Source: Gammaproteobacteria bacterium (GTDB lineage Bacteria > Pseudomonadota > Gammaproteobacteria > Enterobacterales > Alteromonadaceae). From it: 17,804 nt of DNA. Below, one piece after another: positions 1 to 8,229 of the stretch (position 1 is its first letter; each line of letters opens with the position of its first letter). A program made the translations under genes and the position numbers. The stretch covers positions 1 to 17,804 of the forward strand of contig JAIXSW010000544.1 of the NCBI GenBank assembly GCA_027484495.1. Reading direction: 5' to 3'. The notes beneath the pieces were generated by a model. The model was not told the origin of the DNA and searched no databases. It saw only the letters and a program-made list of their open reading frames with translations.

Positions 1-989
1 TGGCTGCTTACCAGCGGGCCCATCTGCGGCTCTGGCGTGACGCCGGTACCGGGGCCGACCTGCAGCACGGCAATGTCGCTCTGCAACTTCGCCACTAACG
101 CATCAGCGACGGCATCGCCGACACAAAGCGCGACCGAAATCGCCATACAACGTTCACCGGCCGAGCCATAAGCTGCGCCCATTAACGCGCCGCTGACCTG
201 ATCTAAGTCGGCGTCCGGCATCACCAGCATATGGTTTTTTGCACCGCCCAGCGCCTGCACCCGTTTGCCGTGTGCTGAGCCTGTGGCGTAGACGTATTCG
301 GCAATAGGCGTTGAGCCAACAAAGCTGACGGCCTGCACCGCTGGGTCGGTCAGCAATACATCCACGGCGGTTTTGTCGCCATTGATCACGTTAAATACGC
401 CTGGCGGCAGGCCGGCTTCGGTCAGTAACTGCGCGAGGCGCATCGGCACTGTCGGGTCTTTTTCCGACGGCTTTAACACAAAAGTATTGCCGCAGGCGAT
501 GGCGATCGGAAACATCCATAACGGCACCATCGCGGGGAAGTTAAACGGCGTAATGCCGGCACAAACACCCAGTGGCTGCATCAGACTGAAACTGTCGACA
601 CCACGGCCGACATTCATCGAATGCTCGCCTTTTAATAAATGCGGAATACCACAGGCAAATTCAACCACTTCCAAACCGCGCGTCAGCTCGCCTTGCGCGT
701 CAGAAAACACTTTACCGTGTTCTTTGCTGATGAGGACCGCCAGTTCATCGCGATGCTGCTCCAGCAGGGCTTTAAATTTAAACATAACCCGGGCGCGGTT
801 TAATGGCGTGACCTGCGACCAGCCGGTAAAGGCTGTTGCGGCCGCGGCGATTGCCGCGCGGGTTTCGTCGGCAGTGGCCAGACTCACTTCGGTATGGGCA
901 ACGCCGGTGGCAGGGTCAAACACTGGCTGGCTGCGACCGCTGTCACTTGCGACCGTTTGACCATTGATATAATTCGCAATTTTTTGCAT
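1..989 (-). CDS. iolA: Methylmalonate-semialdehyde/malonate-semialdehyde dehydrogenase (acylating), 3' part cut by window edge
   Basis: This is a CoA-acylating aldehyde dehydrogenase of the MmsA/IolA type. In inositol breakdown it converts malonate semialdehyde, released by the aldolase, to acetyl-CoA and CO2 with NAD; the same family handles methylmalonate semialdehyde in valine catabolism. Translation from ATG 989-987 gives 329 residues; the family is about 500, so roughly the last third lies beyond the left edge. Visible hallmarks are GITPFNFP (145-152), KPSEKDP (173-179), FVGST (223-227) and the catalytic cysteine in GERCM (Cys281, codon 147-149). The start has an AAGGA ribosome site 8 bases upstream. 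It is the third gene of iolC-iolD-iolA, 83 bp after iolD. The iol context favours the iolA role over mmsA, but sequence alone does not separate them. Confidence 0.93.
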   Translation of the reverse strand, partial: MQKIANYINGQTVASDSGRSQPVFDPATGVAHTEVSLATADETRAAIAAAATAFTGWSQVTPLNRARVMFKFKALLEQHRDELAVLISKEHGKVFSDAQGELTRGLEVVEFACGIPHLLKGEHSMNVGRGVDSFSLMQPLGVCAGITPFNFPAMVPLWMFPIAIACGNTFVLKPSEKDPTVPMRLAQLLTEAGLPPGVFNVINGDKTAVDVLLTDPAVQAVSFVGSTPIAEYVYATGSAHGKRVQALGGAKNHMLVMPDADLDQVSGALMGAAYGSAGERCMAISVALCVGDAVADALVAKLQSDIAVLQVGPGTGVTPEPQMGPLVSS

Positions 990-1072
990 CACTTCAATCC
1001 TTCTTGCGTCGCGGCAATCACCGGCGCCTTGATTTAACACTGTGGCAAATCGGCCAAAATGGGACAAACCGA

Positions 1073-3031
1073 TTAATACGGTTGTTGTTTTTTCTGCTCG
1101 CTGTAGCTGGCATGCGCCGCCTGTACGCCAGGCAAAGCGGACACTTGTGGGATCGCCACATCCCACCAGCTGCCGTTGTCGGTGCTCACTAACGGATCGG
1201 TTTTAATTTCAATCAGATAACTGCGTTTTGATTGCCGCGCCCGTTGCAGCGCCGCTTCCAGTGCGGCAATGCTGCCAACCCGTTCACTTTGCGCGCCAAG
1301 GGCTTTGGCGTGGGCAGCAAAATCGATATCCGGCGCATCCCCGTGGCAATCTTCCAGCAGATTGTTAAAGCCGGCATTGCCGGTGCCGCGTTGTAAGCGG
1401 TTGATGCAGCCAAACCCACGGTTATCCAGCAGCACCACGGTGATTTTTTGTCCCAGCATCACGCTGGTGGCCAGTTCTGAGTTCAGCATCAGATAAGAGC
1501 CATCGCCGACCACGACAAAGACTTCACGCGACGGACAAGCCATTTTGACGCCAAGCGCACCGGCAATTTCATAGCCCATGCAAGAGAAGCCATATTCAAC
1601 GTGGTAGGTTCCGGGGCCCTCGGCCCGCCAAAGTTTATGCAGCTCGCCTGGCAGACCGCCGGCAGCACACACCACCACATCTGTGGCGGCAGACTGGCGT
1701 TTGACGGCTCCTAACACCTGCGCGTCGCTCGGCAGTTGCTGCCGGCTGCTGTTTGGCGTGGCTTCGGCCAGACTACTGAGTGGATCGGCAGTCAGGCGTT
1801 CATATTGTTGCTGCCATTGATGGTCCAGCAACGCGGCGCGCGCTGACCAGGCCGGATCGCTTTGGCGGTCCACTAAGGCGTCCTGCAACTGGGCCAGCAC
1901 AGTGGCGGCGTCGCCGACCAGTGGCAGGGCCTGATGTTTACCGGCATCAAAGCCGCCGATATTAAGCTGGATCAGCCGTTGATGGGCACCAGCAAAGGCG
2001 GTGCGCGACTGTGTGGTGAAATCCTGCAGTCGGGTGCCGATGGCGAGGATCACATCGGCTTCCTGCGCCAGCACATTGGCAGCGGCCGAGCCGGTCACGC
2101 CAATGCCGCCGACGGCAAACGGATGCGTCCAGGCCAGTGCGCCTTTGCCGGCCTGTGTTTCGGCCACCGGAATGCCCTGGCTACTGGCAAACTGGCTGAG
2201 CGCGGCAAAGGCCTGACTGTAATGCACGCCACCGCCGGCAATAATTAACGGCTTTTTCGCCTGTTTTAGCAGTGCTACTGCGGCTGCCAGCTCGCGCGGC
2301 TCGGCGGCGGGGCGGCGAATATAATGAATGCGCGGTTCAAACAGCGATACCGGGTAATCAAAGGCTTCGGCCTGGACGTCTTGTGGCAATGCCAGCGTGA
2401 CCGGACCGCAATTAACCGGGTCCAGCAGCGTTTGCACTGCGACTGGCAACGAATGGATCAGCTGCTCGGGTCTGTTGATGCGGTCAAAATAACGGCTGAC
2501 TGGCTGGAAACAATCGGTGGCCGCGATCATCGGGTTGCCGAAGTGTTCAATTTGCTGCAACACCGGATCTGGTGTGCGATTGGCAAAATGATCGCCGGGT
2601 AACAACAACAGCGGTAAGCGGTTGGCATGCGCCAGTGCGGCGGCGGTGACCATATTGGTGGCGCCAGGTCCGACTGAACTGGTGCAGACCATAATGCGGC
2701 GGCGCTGCTGCGCTTTGGCATAAGCAATAGCGGCATGGGCCATGCCTTGTTCATTGTGGGCGCGATACGTCGGCAGCTTTGCTTGCTCCGCATACAGCGC
2801 TTCACCAATGCCGGCGACGTTGCCGTGGCCAAAAATGGCAAACACGCCGGCAAACAGCGGTTCCACCTGCGCGGTGCCCGCGTTGCCCGCGTTGCAAGCG
2901 TTGCCGTCTTCCGGGGCGTCGTTACTGATAAACTGGGCACATAGAAACTTGACCAGTGCCTGCGCCATAGTCAGACGGATAGTGCCGGCAGCAACAGAAC
3001 TTTGTGGATTTGTGCTTATGGTCTGGTTCAT
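1073..3031 (-). CDS. iolD: 3D-(3,5/4)-trihydroxycyclohexane-1,2-dione acylhydrolase (ThDP-dependent)
   Basis: IolD is a cytoplasmic thiamine-diphosphate enzyme that hydrolyses the ring of 3D-trihydroxycyclohexane-1,2-dione to 5-deoxy-glucuronate. The 652-residue product has the three-part ThDP layout. The N-terminal pyrimidine-binding domain carries GHGNVAGIGEALY (68-80) and the cofactor-activating glutamate in AHNEQG (Glu94). A central domain with GGGV follows near 266. The C-terminal pyrophosphate/Mg domain has GDGS (509-512) with Asn517, then LDNRGFGCINRLQ. The ATG (3031-3029) overlaps the iolC TGA as ATGA, so the two are translationally coupled. An Asn/Ala/Gly-rich insertion at about residues 39-56 is encoded by 9-bp tandem repeats and sits before the usual AGVFAIFGHGN start of the core fold. 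Length is otherwise normal for the family. Confidence 0.96.
   Translation of the reverse strand: MNQTISTNPQSSVAAGTIRLTMAQALVKFLCAQFISNDAPEDGNACNAGNAGTAQVEPLFAGVFAIFGHGNVAGIGEALYAEQAKLPTYRAHNEQGMAHAAIAYAKAQQRRRIMVCTSSVGPGATNMVTAAALAHANRLPLLLLPGDHFANRTPDPVLQQIEHFGNPMIAATDCFQPVSRYFDRINRPEQLIHSLPVAVQTLLDPVNCGPVTLALPQDVQAEAFDYPVSLFEPRIHYIRRPAAEPRELAAAVALLKQAKKPLIIAGGGVHYSQAFAALSQFASSQGIPVAETQAGKGALAWTHPFAVGGIGVTGSAAANVLAQEADVILAIGTRLQDFTTQSRTAFAGAHQRLIQLNIGGFDAGKHQALPLVGDAATVLAQLQDALVDRQSDPAWSARAALLDHQWQQQYERLTADPLSSLAEATPNSSRQQLPSDAQVLGAVKRQSAATDVVVCAAGGLPGELHKLWRAEGPGTYHVEYGFSCMGYEIAGALGVKMACPSREVFVVVGDGSYLMLNSELATSVMLGQKITVVLLDNRGFGCINRLQRGTGNAGFNNLLEDCHGDAPDIDFAAHAKALGAQSERVGSIAALEAALQRARQSKRSYLIEIKTDPLVSTDNGSWWDVAIPQVSALPGVQAAHASYSEQKKQQPY
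2871..2906. repeat. Four tandem 9-bp units inside iolD
   Basis: On the plus strand four imperfect 9-mers follow one another: GCGGTGCCC, GCGTTGCCC, GCGTTGCAA and GCGTTGCCG. In iolD (minus strand) they encode an Asn-Ala-Cys/Gly-rich stretch between residues 43 and 54. The period is a multiple of three, so unit gain or loss keeps the frame. It looks like a slippage-born insertion in a loop near the N terminus. Confidence 0.75.
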
Positions 3032-5046
3032 AGGTTAACTCCTTGCGCGGATGTCTGGCTGAGCGCGGGTTGATGAGGCGCAACAGCGTCGTGCCGGCTC
3101 AGCCAGGCGCTGACTAACACGCGGTAATTGCTGCGGATCTGTTGCACAAAGGCGGCATCATCCAGCGTGCCGGCCAGCCATTGCTGACTGGGCGCGGCGA
3201 AAATGGTGCGGCCGATAGCAAAACCACGGCACAGCGGGAAGCTACTGGCGTCGCGAAACGCCTGCATCAGTTGCTCAGCCGGTGCGTCGAGGCCGAGTAA
3301 AATCACGCCACGACAATGCGGCGCGCGGCTATTGATCAAATTGGTTAAGGCGGTCCAGCCGGCTTTATCGGGTGCTGGTAATTTCCACCAGTCGGGTCTG
3401 ATCTGCTGATCATAAATCCGGCTCAGGCAGGCAGTCAGCGCGACACCGAGTTCGGCTTGGTTGGCGACTGAGCCTGCCGGCGGGATCACTTCAATCAGCA
3501 GTTCATGGCCCGAGACCGCACAAGCGCGATACAACTCGTTTAGCTGGCGTAGTTGCTGTTGCCACAAGTCCGCGGCGTCAGCCGGGTGCATAAACACCAG
3601 ACATTTCACGATATGTTGGCGTGGCCAGCTAACAAGACGCGAGCCAATAGAGCGGCCACCTTCCAGTTCCAGCGGGCGCGAGGCCGGCACTTCGACCGGC
3701 CGGCCAATCCACCAGGCCTGACAGTTGCCGGCGCTGGCGTTGTCGGTGCTGCTACCGGTCAGCGCATTGAGCGCATCCTGACCGTAGGTATCATCAATCA
3801 GCACGCCAGGCGCAAAATGGTGTTGGCGTTGTAATTCGGTCGCTTCGGCTTGCGCAGCGGCCAAAATCAGCTGTTTTAGTTTCGGCAGACGGGAGAGCGG
3901 GGCATTGACCTGCTGCGCCATCTCGGCGAATTGTTTGCGGTGGTCAAACGCCAGAATACACAACTGCGGCCACTGCGCCGGATATCGCGTAGTGACCCGA
4001 TGCAGGTAATTCAGTTCGTCGTCGAGATCGGGCCTTGCGATCTGCTGCTGATGCGCCAGGTAATAATCCAGCTCTTCCGGCGTCGGCACCGCTGGCGCGC
4101 AGCCATGGCGAGATACCACCAGCGCACCGCTGGCATTGGCATAAGCGCAGCAGCGGCTATAAGGCTCGTCGCGCAGCCAGCCACGCAGGAAACCGGCCAT
4201 AAAGGCATCGCCGGCGCCCAGTACGTTCAGCACTTCGACGCGCACGCCCTGACTAAAAAATGCTGCGTTTAAATCAGCCGGGATGGCGCCGTCAAACACA
4301 CTACAACCTTCGGCGCCGCGTTTGAGCACCAACACGGCGTCAGACAGTTCGCGCACTTTTCTAAGACAAGCGAGGGTGTCGGTGCTGCCACCGGCAATAT
4401 GGAATTCTTCTTCGGTGCCAACAATCAAATCACACAGCGGCACAATCGATTGCAAATGTGCCGTGACACTTTGATTAGAGACAAAACGATTATCGCCGTC
4501 GCCGGGGCGGGTTAAGCCCCACAGCACAGGCCGGTAGTCGATATCGAGGATCACTTTGGTGTTGTTGCGCCGCGCAAAGTTGATGGCGTGCCGTGCCACA
4601 GCATCAACGTGGGCGGTCGAGAAGTGCGTGCCGGTGATCAGCAGTGCTTTAGCCGACGCGATATAAGCTTCATCAAAATCAGTGGTATCCACGGCCATAT
4701 CGGCGCAGTCAGTGCGGTAAAACAGCAGCGGAAACTGATCTTTGGTTTTAATCGACAAAATCGCCAGCGCGGTCAGTCGCTGTGGATCGGTTTTGACATG
4801 ACTGACATCACAGCCGCCGCGTTGCAGTTCTTCGCGGATAAACTGGCCAAATTGCTCATCACCAACCCGGGTCAGCATCGATGACTTGAGGCCGAGCCGC
4901 GCCGCGCCGAAGGCGATATTGCAGCTGGAGCCGCCAAGTGACTTGGCAAAAGATGCCACATCCTGTAACCGGTCGCCGATCTGCTGACCATACAGATCGA
5001 CCGAGGCGCGGCCTAAGCAAATTAAATCCAAAGGTTTGACTGACAT
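3028..5046 (-). CDS. iolC: Bifunctional 5-dehydro-2-deoxygluconokinase / DUF2090 aldolase-like protein
   Basis: The N-terminal half (about 5-335) is a PfkB-family sugar kinase, IolC, which phosphorylates 2-deoxy-5-keto-gluconate. It shows the first signature GGSSCNIAFGAARLG (38-52) and the second GAGDAFMAGF (277-286) with catalytic base Asp280. The C-terminal half (about 345-655) matches DUF2090, a TIM-barrel aldolase-like domain with the entry motif LAFDHRKQF (365-373). Fused proteins of this kind are commonly annotated as kinase plus 5-dehydro-2-deoxyphosphogluconate aldolase, so the fusion can replace a separate IolJ; this assignment is family knowledge, not shown here. At 672 residues it is about twice a lone kinase. 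The start at 5046 has AGGAG 10 bases upstream. It heads the iolC-iolD-iolA operon behind the LacI-type operator at 5102-5117. Confidence 0.93.
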   Translation of the reverse strand: MSVKPLDLICLGRASVDLYGQQIGDRLQDVASFAKSLGGSSCNIAFGAARLGLKSSMLTRVGDEQFGQFIREELQRGGCDVSHVKTDPQRLTALAILSIKTKDQFPLLFYRTDCADMAVDTTDFDEAYIASAKALLITGTHFSTAHVDAVARHAINFARRNNTKVILDIDYRPVLWGLTRPGDGDNRFVSNQSVTAHLQSIVPLCDLIVGTEEEFHIAGGSTDTLACLRKVRELSDAVLVLKRGAEGCSVFDGAIPADLNAAFFSQGVRVEVLNVLGAGDAFMAGFLRGWLRDEPYSRCCAYANASGALVVSRHGCAPAVPTPEELDYYLAHQQQIARPDLDDELNYLHRVTTRYPAQWPQLCILAFDHRKQFAEMAQQVNAPLSRLPKLKQLILAAAQAEATELQRQHHFAPGVLIDDTYGQDALNALTGSSTDNASAGNCQAWWIGRPVEVPASRPLELEGGRSIGSRLVSWPRQHIVKCLVFMHPADAADLWQQQLRQLNELYRACAVSGHELLIEVIPPAGSVANQAELGVALTACLSRIYDQQIRPDWWKLPAPDKAGWTALTNLINSRAPHCRGVILLGLDAPAEQLMQAFRDASSFPLCRGFAIGRTIFAAPSQQWLAGTLDDAAFVQQIRSNYRVLVSAWLSRHDAVAPHQPALSQTSAQGVNL

Positions 5047-5089
5047 TGCGGCAAAGCTCCTGGGTAGCGGACTGTGGTCCTGAGATCTG

Positions 5090-5117
5090 TTTACAATAGA
5101 TTTGACACCGGTGTCAA
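5090..5117 (-). promoter_or_regulatory. Predicted promoter of iolC-iolD-iolA
   Basis: Read on the minus strand, a perfect -35 TTGACA (5117-5112) is part of the operator. After a 16-base spacer comes a weak -10, TGTAAA (5095-5090, 4 of 6). Transcription would start near 5083, about 37 bases before the iolC start codon. Confidence 0.55.
5102..5117. promoter_or_regulatory. LacI-type operator, copy 1 (iolCDA promoter)
   Basis: This is the perfect 16-bp palindrome TTGACACCGGTGTCAA with the central CG typical of LacI-family operators. The same 16 bases recur at 8199-8214 and 14002-14017. Here the symmetry stops at 16 bp. It covers the -35 box of the iolC promoter, which fits repression by blocking RNA polymerase. 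Confidence 0.85.
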
Positions 5118-5172
5118 TTGGCGACGAACCCCGCTAAAATAGAATATAAATTCTGCGCAATCAATAGTTGGA

Positions 5173-5205
5173 ATGTATGTTTTATTTTGATAGGCTGACA
5201 TACAT
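5173..5205. promoter_or_regulatory. Inverted repeat upstream of the RpiR regulator gene
   Basis: The arms ATGTATGT (5173-5180) and ACATACAT (5198-5205) are exact inverted copies separated by 17 bases. The repeat ends 26 bases before the rpiR-type start codon. It differs from the LacI operator and is a candidate autoregulatory site for the RpiR protein. That role is inference from position and symmetry only. A second short inverted repeat, AGAAT-ATAA-ATTCT, lies at 5141-5154. Confidence 0.4.
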
Positions 5206-5231
5206 CAAATCGCAACCGGGCGGAGCACGGC

Positions 5232-6098
5232 ATGAACTGTCACTCGCAGCAACAACTTGAACAGTTGATTGAACAGCGCTTTGCCACGCTGAGTAATCGC
5301 TTGCAGCTGATAGGCCGCTATTTGCTCGACCAACCGGATCAGGTCGCTTTTGGCACCACAGCGTCTATCGCGCAGGGCGCCGGGGTGCATGCATCGGCGT
5401 TAGTGCGCTTTGCCAATGCCTTTGGTTTTAGTGGGTTTTCCCAGATGCAGCAGTTGTTCCAGCAACGGCTGGTGCAAAGTGGCGTCGATTATCCAAGCCG
5501 CATCGCGGCCGTGCGTGAAGATCACAGTGTGGCGCCGGATGCGGCCGGTTTCAGTTACCTGCAGCAAATCAGTCAGGCCAATCAGCAGGCGATGCAGCAG
5601 CTGTGTGCTGAGATGGAAAATGTGACATTAGCCAGCGCCACCCGGCTGTTACAACAAGCGCGGGTCATCCACATTCAGGGCGCACGCCGGGCTTTTCCGG
5701 TTGCCAGCTACGCCGGTTATTTACTCGGGAACTCAGGTCGCGCCGTGCAGGTATTGGATGGTGTCGGTTATATGCAGCACAGTGCGCTGAATCTGATGGC
5801 TGCCGATGATGTGGTACTCGCCATCAGCTATGCGCCTTATGCCAGCGAAACGCAGGCCGTGCTGGAGCGGGCACGGCAATGTGGCGCCAAAATTATTGCC
5901 ATCACCGACAGCAGATTAAGCCCGCTGGTGGCGCAAGCCAACGTGGCGTTGTTGGTGCGTGAAGCGGAATTACATGCGTTTCGCTCTTTAAACGCCAGTA
6001 TGAATTTAGTACAGGCGCTGGTGTTGGCGCTGCTGCACGACGAAGGGCAAGCGTCTGAGCCTGCGCATGCCGATGCTGCCTGCGGATCTTCTACTTAA
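5232..6098 (+). CDS. RpiR-family transcriptional regulator with SIS domain (IolR-like)
   Basis: A 288-residue regulator with an RpiR-type N-terminal helix-turn-helix domain (about 1-80; recognition region about 41-66, TTASIAQGAGVHASALVRFA) and a C-terminal SIS sugar-phosphate-binding domain (about 137-265; motifs HIQGARRAFP, AISYAPYASET, IIAITDS). RpiR-family proteins often control inositol genes in proteobacteria, where a pathway sugar phosphate releases repression. The ATG at 5232 has GGAG 7 bases upstream. It is divergent from iolCDA (185 bp between starts) and followed by iolB after 14 bases, so both are probably cotranscribed. Its own target may be the ATGTATGT/ACATACAT repeat just upstream. 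Family call is firm; specificity for iol genes is inferred from neighbours. Confidence 0.9.
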   Translation: MNCHSQQQLEQLIEQRFATLSNRLQLIGRYLLDQPDQVAFGTTASIAQGAGVHASALVRFANAFGFSGFSQMQQLFQQRLVQSGVDYPSRIAAVREDHSVAPDAAGFSYLQQISQANQQAMQQLCAEMENVTLASATRLLQQARVIHIQGARRAFPVASYAGYLLGNSGRAVQVLDGVGYMQHSALNLMAADDVVLAISYAPYASETQAVLERARQCGAKIIAITDSRLSPLVAQANVALLVREAELHAFRSLNASMNLVQALVLALLHDEGQASEPAHADAACGSST

Positions 6099-6112
6099 AG
6101 CCGGAGTTGCTG

Positions 6113-6928
6113 ATGTCCTATTTACACCGAAAACCACAACAGCCTGACGCCTCAGGCCGCATTCAGCACATCACGCCTGATAACGCCGGTTGGCGCTATG
6201 TCGGTTTTGACGTGGTGCTGTTAAAAGCCGGTGACAGCCGGCAGTTTGATAGTGGTACCGGTCAGGAACTATGCGCCGTATTGTTATCCGGCCGGGTAGA
6301 TTTTAAATCCGCCACGTTACAGGCCGACAATATCGGTGAGCGCATGTCGGTGTTTGCCGGCATCGCGCCTTACGCGGTGTATCTGCCGGCCGGCGACACT
6401 TTGACGGTCACGGCACTGACCGATGTCGAACTGGCGTTATGCCGCGCGCCGGTTGACGCGCTAGCAACGCCGTTACCAGCAAGACTGATCACACCGGCCG
6501 ATTGTGCGCGTGAAAGCCGCGGGCAGGGTAATAATACCCGAGAGGTCTGCAATATTTTATTTGGTAATTTACCAGCACAGCGCCTGTTGATAACCGAAGT
6601 CATCACACCGCCGGGTCATTGGTCCAGTTACCCGCCACATAAACATGATACCGATGCGTTGCCAGCGGAAAGTGCGCTGGAAGAAACTTATTACCACAAG
6701 CTGGACCCATCACAGGGTTTTGCTTTCCAGCGCGTCTATACCGATGACCGGCGGATCGATGAGACCATCAGCGTAGAACACAACAGCGTGGTCCTGGTGC
6801 CTGAAGGTTATCATCCGGTCGGCGCGCCACACGGCTACACCTTGTATTACCTCAATGTGATGGCCGGACCAAGCCGCAACTGGGTGTTTCACAACGACCC
6901 GCAACATGCCTGGATTATACAAAAATGA
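6113..6928 (+). CDS. iolB: 5-deoxy-glucuronate isomerase
   Basis: IolB isomerises 5-deoxy-glucuronate to 2-deoxy-5-keto-gluconate, the substrate of IolC. The 271-residue product is of normal family length and has the two-cupin layout. The C-terminal cupin carries the likely metal site: HKHD (His176, His178), a glutamate at 190/191 in ALEETYYHK, and a histidine in EGYHPVGAPHGYT (His234/His240). The ending (about 250-268, AGPSRNWVFHNDPQHAWI) is characteristic of the family. I chose ATG 6113, with GGAG at 6103-6106 and a 6-base spacer, over an upstream TTG at 6107. It follows the RpiR gene by 14 bases and meets the lacI gene tail to tail, with 44 bp between and no clear hairpin terminator. Confidence 0.95.
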   Translation: MSYLHRKPQQPDASGRIQHITPDNAGWRYVGFDVVLLKAGDSRQFDSGTGQELCAVLLSGRVDFKSATLQADNIGERMSVFAGIAPYAVYLPAGDTLTVTALTDVELALCRAPVDALATPLPARLITPADCARESRGQGNNTREVCNILFGNLPAQRLLITEVITPPGHWSSYPPHKHDTDALPAESALEETYYHKLDPSQGFAFQRVYTDDRRIDETISVEHNSVVLVPEGYHPVGAPHGYTLYYLNVMAGPSRNWVFHNDPQHAWIIQK

Positions 6929-6972
6929 TTCAGGCGATGCGGGCGCTGTGGCAGGCAATCGAACACGCGGGC

Positions 6973-8004
6973 TTAACGGGCCGGCGGGCAGGTCGAATCG
7001 CGTACGATCAGTTCACAGTCGTAAATATTGCTTTGGTCTTCTGGCGTCAGCGGCTCGGGCATGGCTTTACCCTGCAGTTTGTTAATCAACAGCAAGGCCG
7101 CGCGATAACCGATGGTGGCAATGGGCTGGCGCATCGAGGTCAGATTGGGCCAGACTTTGGTGGTGAGCGAGATATCGTCAATACCGCAGATCGACAACTC
7201 GTCCGGCACTTTGATGCCAAGACTGTGCGCGGCGTACAACACGCCAACGGCCATTTCATCATTGGCCGCCAGAATGGCAGTAGGGCGTGGCGTGCGGCTG
7301 AGCAGCACGCGAGCAGCGTCAACGCCGGACTCATAGGTATAAAACCCTTGCACCACCAGCGCTTCGTTCACCGGCAAACCGGCGTCCTGCAGCGCCTGGC
7401 GAAAACCTTTCTCGACGCGATGGCTCGACTGTTGGTCCGGATGACCGAGCACAAAAGCGATGTCGGTATGGCGCAGCTGCAGCAAATAGTTGGTCATCTC
7501 GAAAGCCGCTTTGCTGCCGTTAAAGCCGACGCTGTCGCCGCTGCCCTGATCTTTCGGGCCGATGCGGATATAACAAACATTTTTCCGATCCAGCATGTCG
7601 AGCAAATCTTGTTTATCACTGAGCGGCGGCACCAAAATCAGGCCATCGGCCAGCGTGTTATCGATAAACTCTTCAATTTCATGCACCAGGGTCGGCGAGC
7701 GGTAGCTGCAGTCATACAAAAACAGCCCCATATGTTCTTCGCTGCAACACTGCAAAATGCCTTTTTGCAGCTTTTGCAAATAGCCGGGACTGGGGTTATC
7801 CGCCAGCAGAGCAATAAACAACGAGCGGTTTTTTGCCAGTGCCATCCCGAGCGGATTGCGCTTAAAGCCCAGTTCATTAATGACTGCCATCACTTTATCG
7901 CGGGTGTCCACCGAGACATTGGCTTCGTTATTAATCACCCGCGACACGGTCTTTTTCGACACGCCGGCCTGTCGGGCGACATCATTAATGGTGACAGAAG
8001 ACAT
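6973..8004 (-). CDS. LacI-family transcriptional repressor, probable regulator of the three shared operators
   Basis: A 343-residue LacI/GalR-type repressor. The N-terminal helix-turn-helix is TINDVARQAGVSKKTVSRVI (5-24), followed by the hinge region near NPLGMALAKNRS (50-61) and a periplasmic-binding-protein-like effector domain ending with GIDD (274-277) and a PIATIGY segment (294-300). I place the start at ATG 8004 because the helix-turn-helix begins right after it and AGAGGGA lies upstream; an in-frame ATG at 8073 would add 23 unlikely residues. The operator at 8197-8216 lies in its own upstream region, so autoregulation is likely. It is the only LacI-family gene in the window and is central among the three operator copies, which makes it the best candidate repressor. 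The effector is unknown. Confidence 0.93.
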   Translation of the reverse strand: MSSVTINDVARQAGVSKKTVSRVINNEANVSVDTRDKVMAVINELGFKRNPLGMALAKNRSLFIALLADNPSPGYLQKLQKGILQCCSEEHMGLFLYDCSYRSPTLVHEIEEFIDNTLADGLILVPPLSDKQDLLDMLDRKNVCYIRIGPKDQGSGDSVGFNGSKAAFEMTNYLLQLRHTDIAFVLGHPDQQSSHRVEKGFRQALQDAGLPVNEALVVQGFYTYESGVDAARVLLSRTPRPTAILAANDEMAVGVLYAAHSLGIKVPDELSICGIDDISLTTKVWPNLTSMRQPIATIGYRAALLLINKLQGKAMPEPLTPEDQSNIYDCELIVRDSTCPPAR

Positions 8005-8185
8005 CGACTGAGTTCCCTCTTTGCTGCAGAAAGATTCCGCTAGAACGGATGGATTAACTTGTTCACAACACACAGGTTTTTGTGCCGGACCTAGTGATTG
8101 AAGCTGCGCATGGACAGATTAGCATTATCAGGCAACGGCAGAAAAGTCAGCCGCTGTCTGTGGTAATAAGTCACAGATAAGCGTA

Positions 8186-8214
8186 GCTATAACCATAATT
8201 GACACCGGTGTCAA
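8186..8214 (-). promoter_or_regulatory. Predicted promoter of lacI
   Basis: On the minus strand TTGACA (8214-8209) is followed after 17 bases by TATAGC (8191-8186, 4 of 6). It shares the operator with the opposite promoter, so the two -35 boxes lie within each other's spacers. Confidence 0.45.
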
Positions 8215-8216
8215 TT
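8197..8216. promoter_or_regulatory. LacI-type operator, copy 2 (lacI / polyol dehydrogenase)
   Basis: The 16-bp core TTGACACCGGTGTCAA (8199-8214) is extended to a perfect 20-bp palindrome by AA and TT flanks. It lies between lacI and the polyol dehydrogenase gene and contains a -35 TTGACA for each direction. This fits both autoregulation of lacI and control of the downstream pair. Confidence 0.85.
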
Positions 8217-8229
8217 GACGATATATATT
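8199..8229 (+). promoter_or_regulatory. Predicted promoter of the polyol dehydrogenase-thuA unit
   Basis: TTGACA (8199-8204), 17-base spacer, TATATA (8222-8227); TATATT at 8224-8229 is the alternative -10 with a longer spacer. The implied start near 8235 leaves a leader of about 290 bases before the GTG at 8526. Confidence 0.55.

Noticed and set aside
373..960. A 195-codon plus-strand frame near the left edge
   Set aside because: It is antisense to iolA, which reads cleanly as an aldehyde dehydrogenase on the minus strand, including the catalytic cysteine.
6925..8043. A 372-codon open frame on the plus strand
   Set aside because: It lies opposite the lacI gene and is its antisense shadow. 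The minus strand gives a full, well-conserved LacI-type protein with helix-turn-helix, while the plus frame shows no family pattern.
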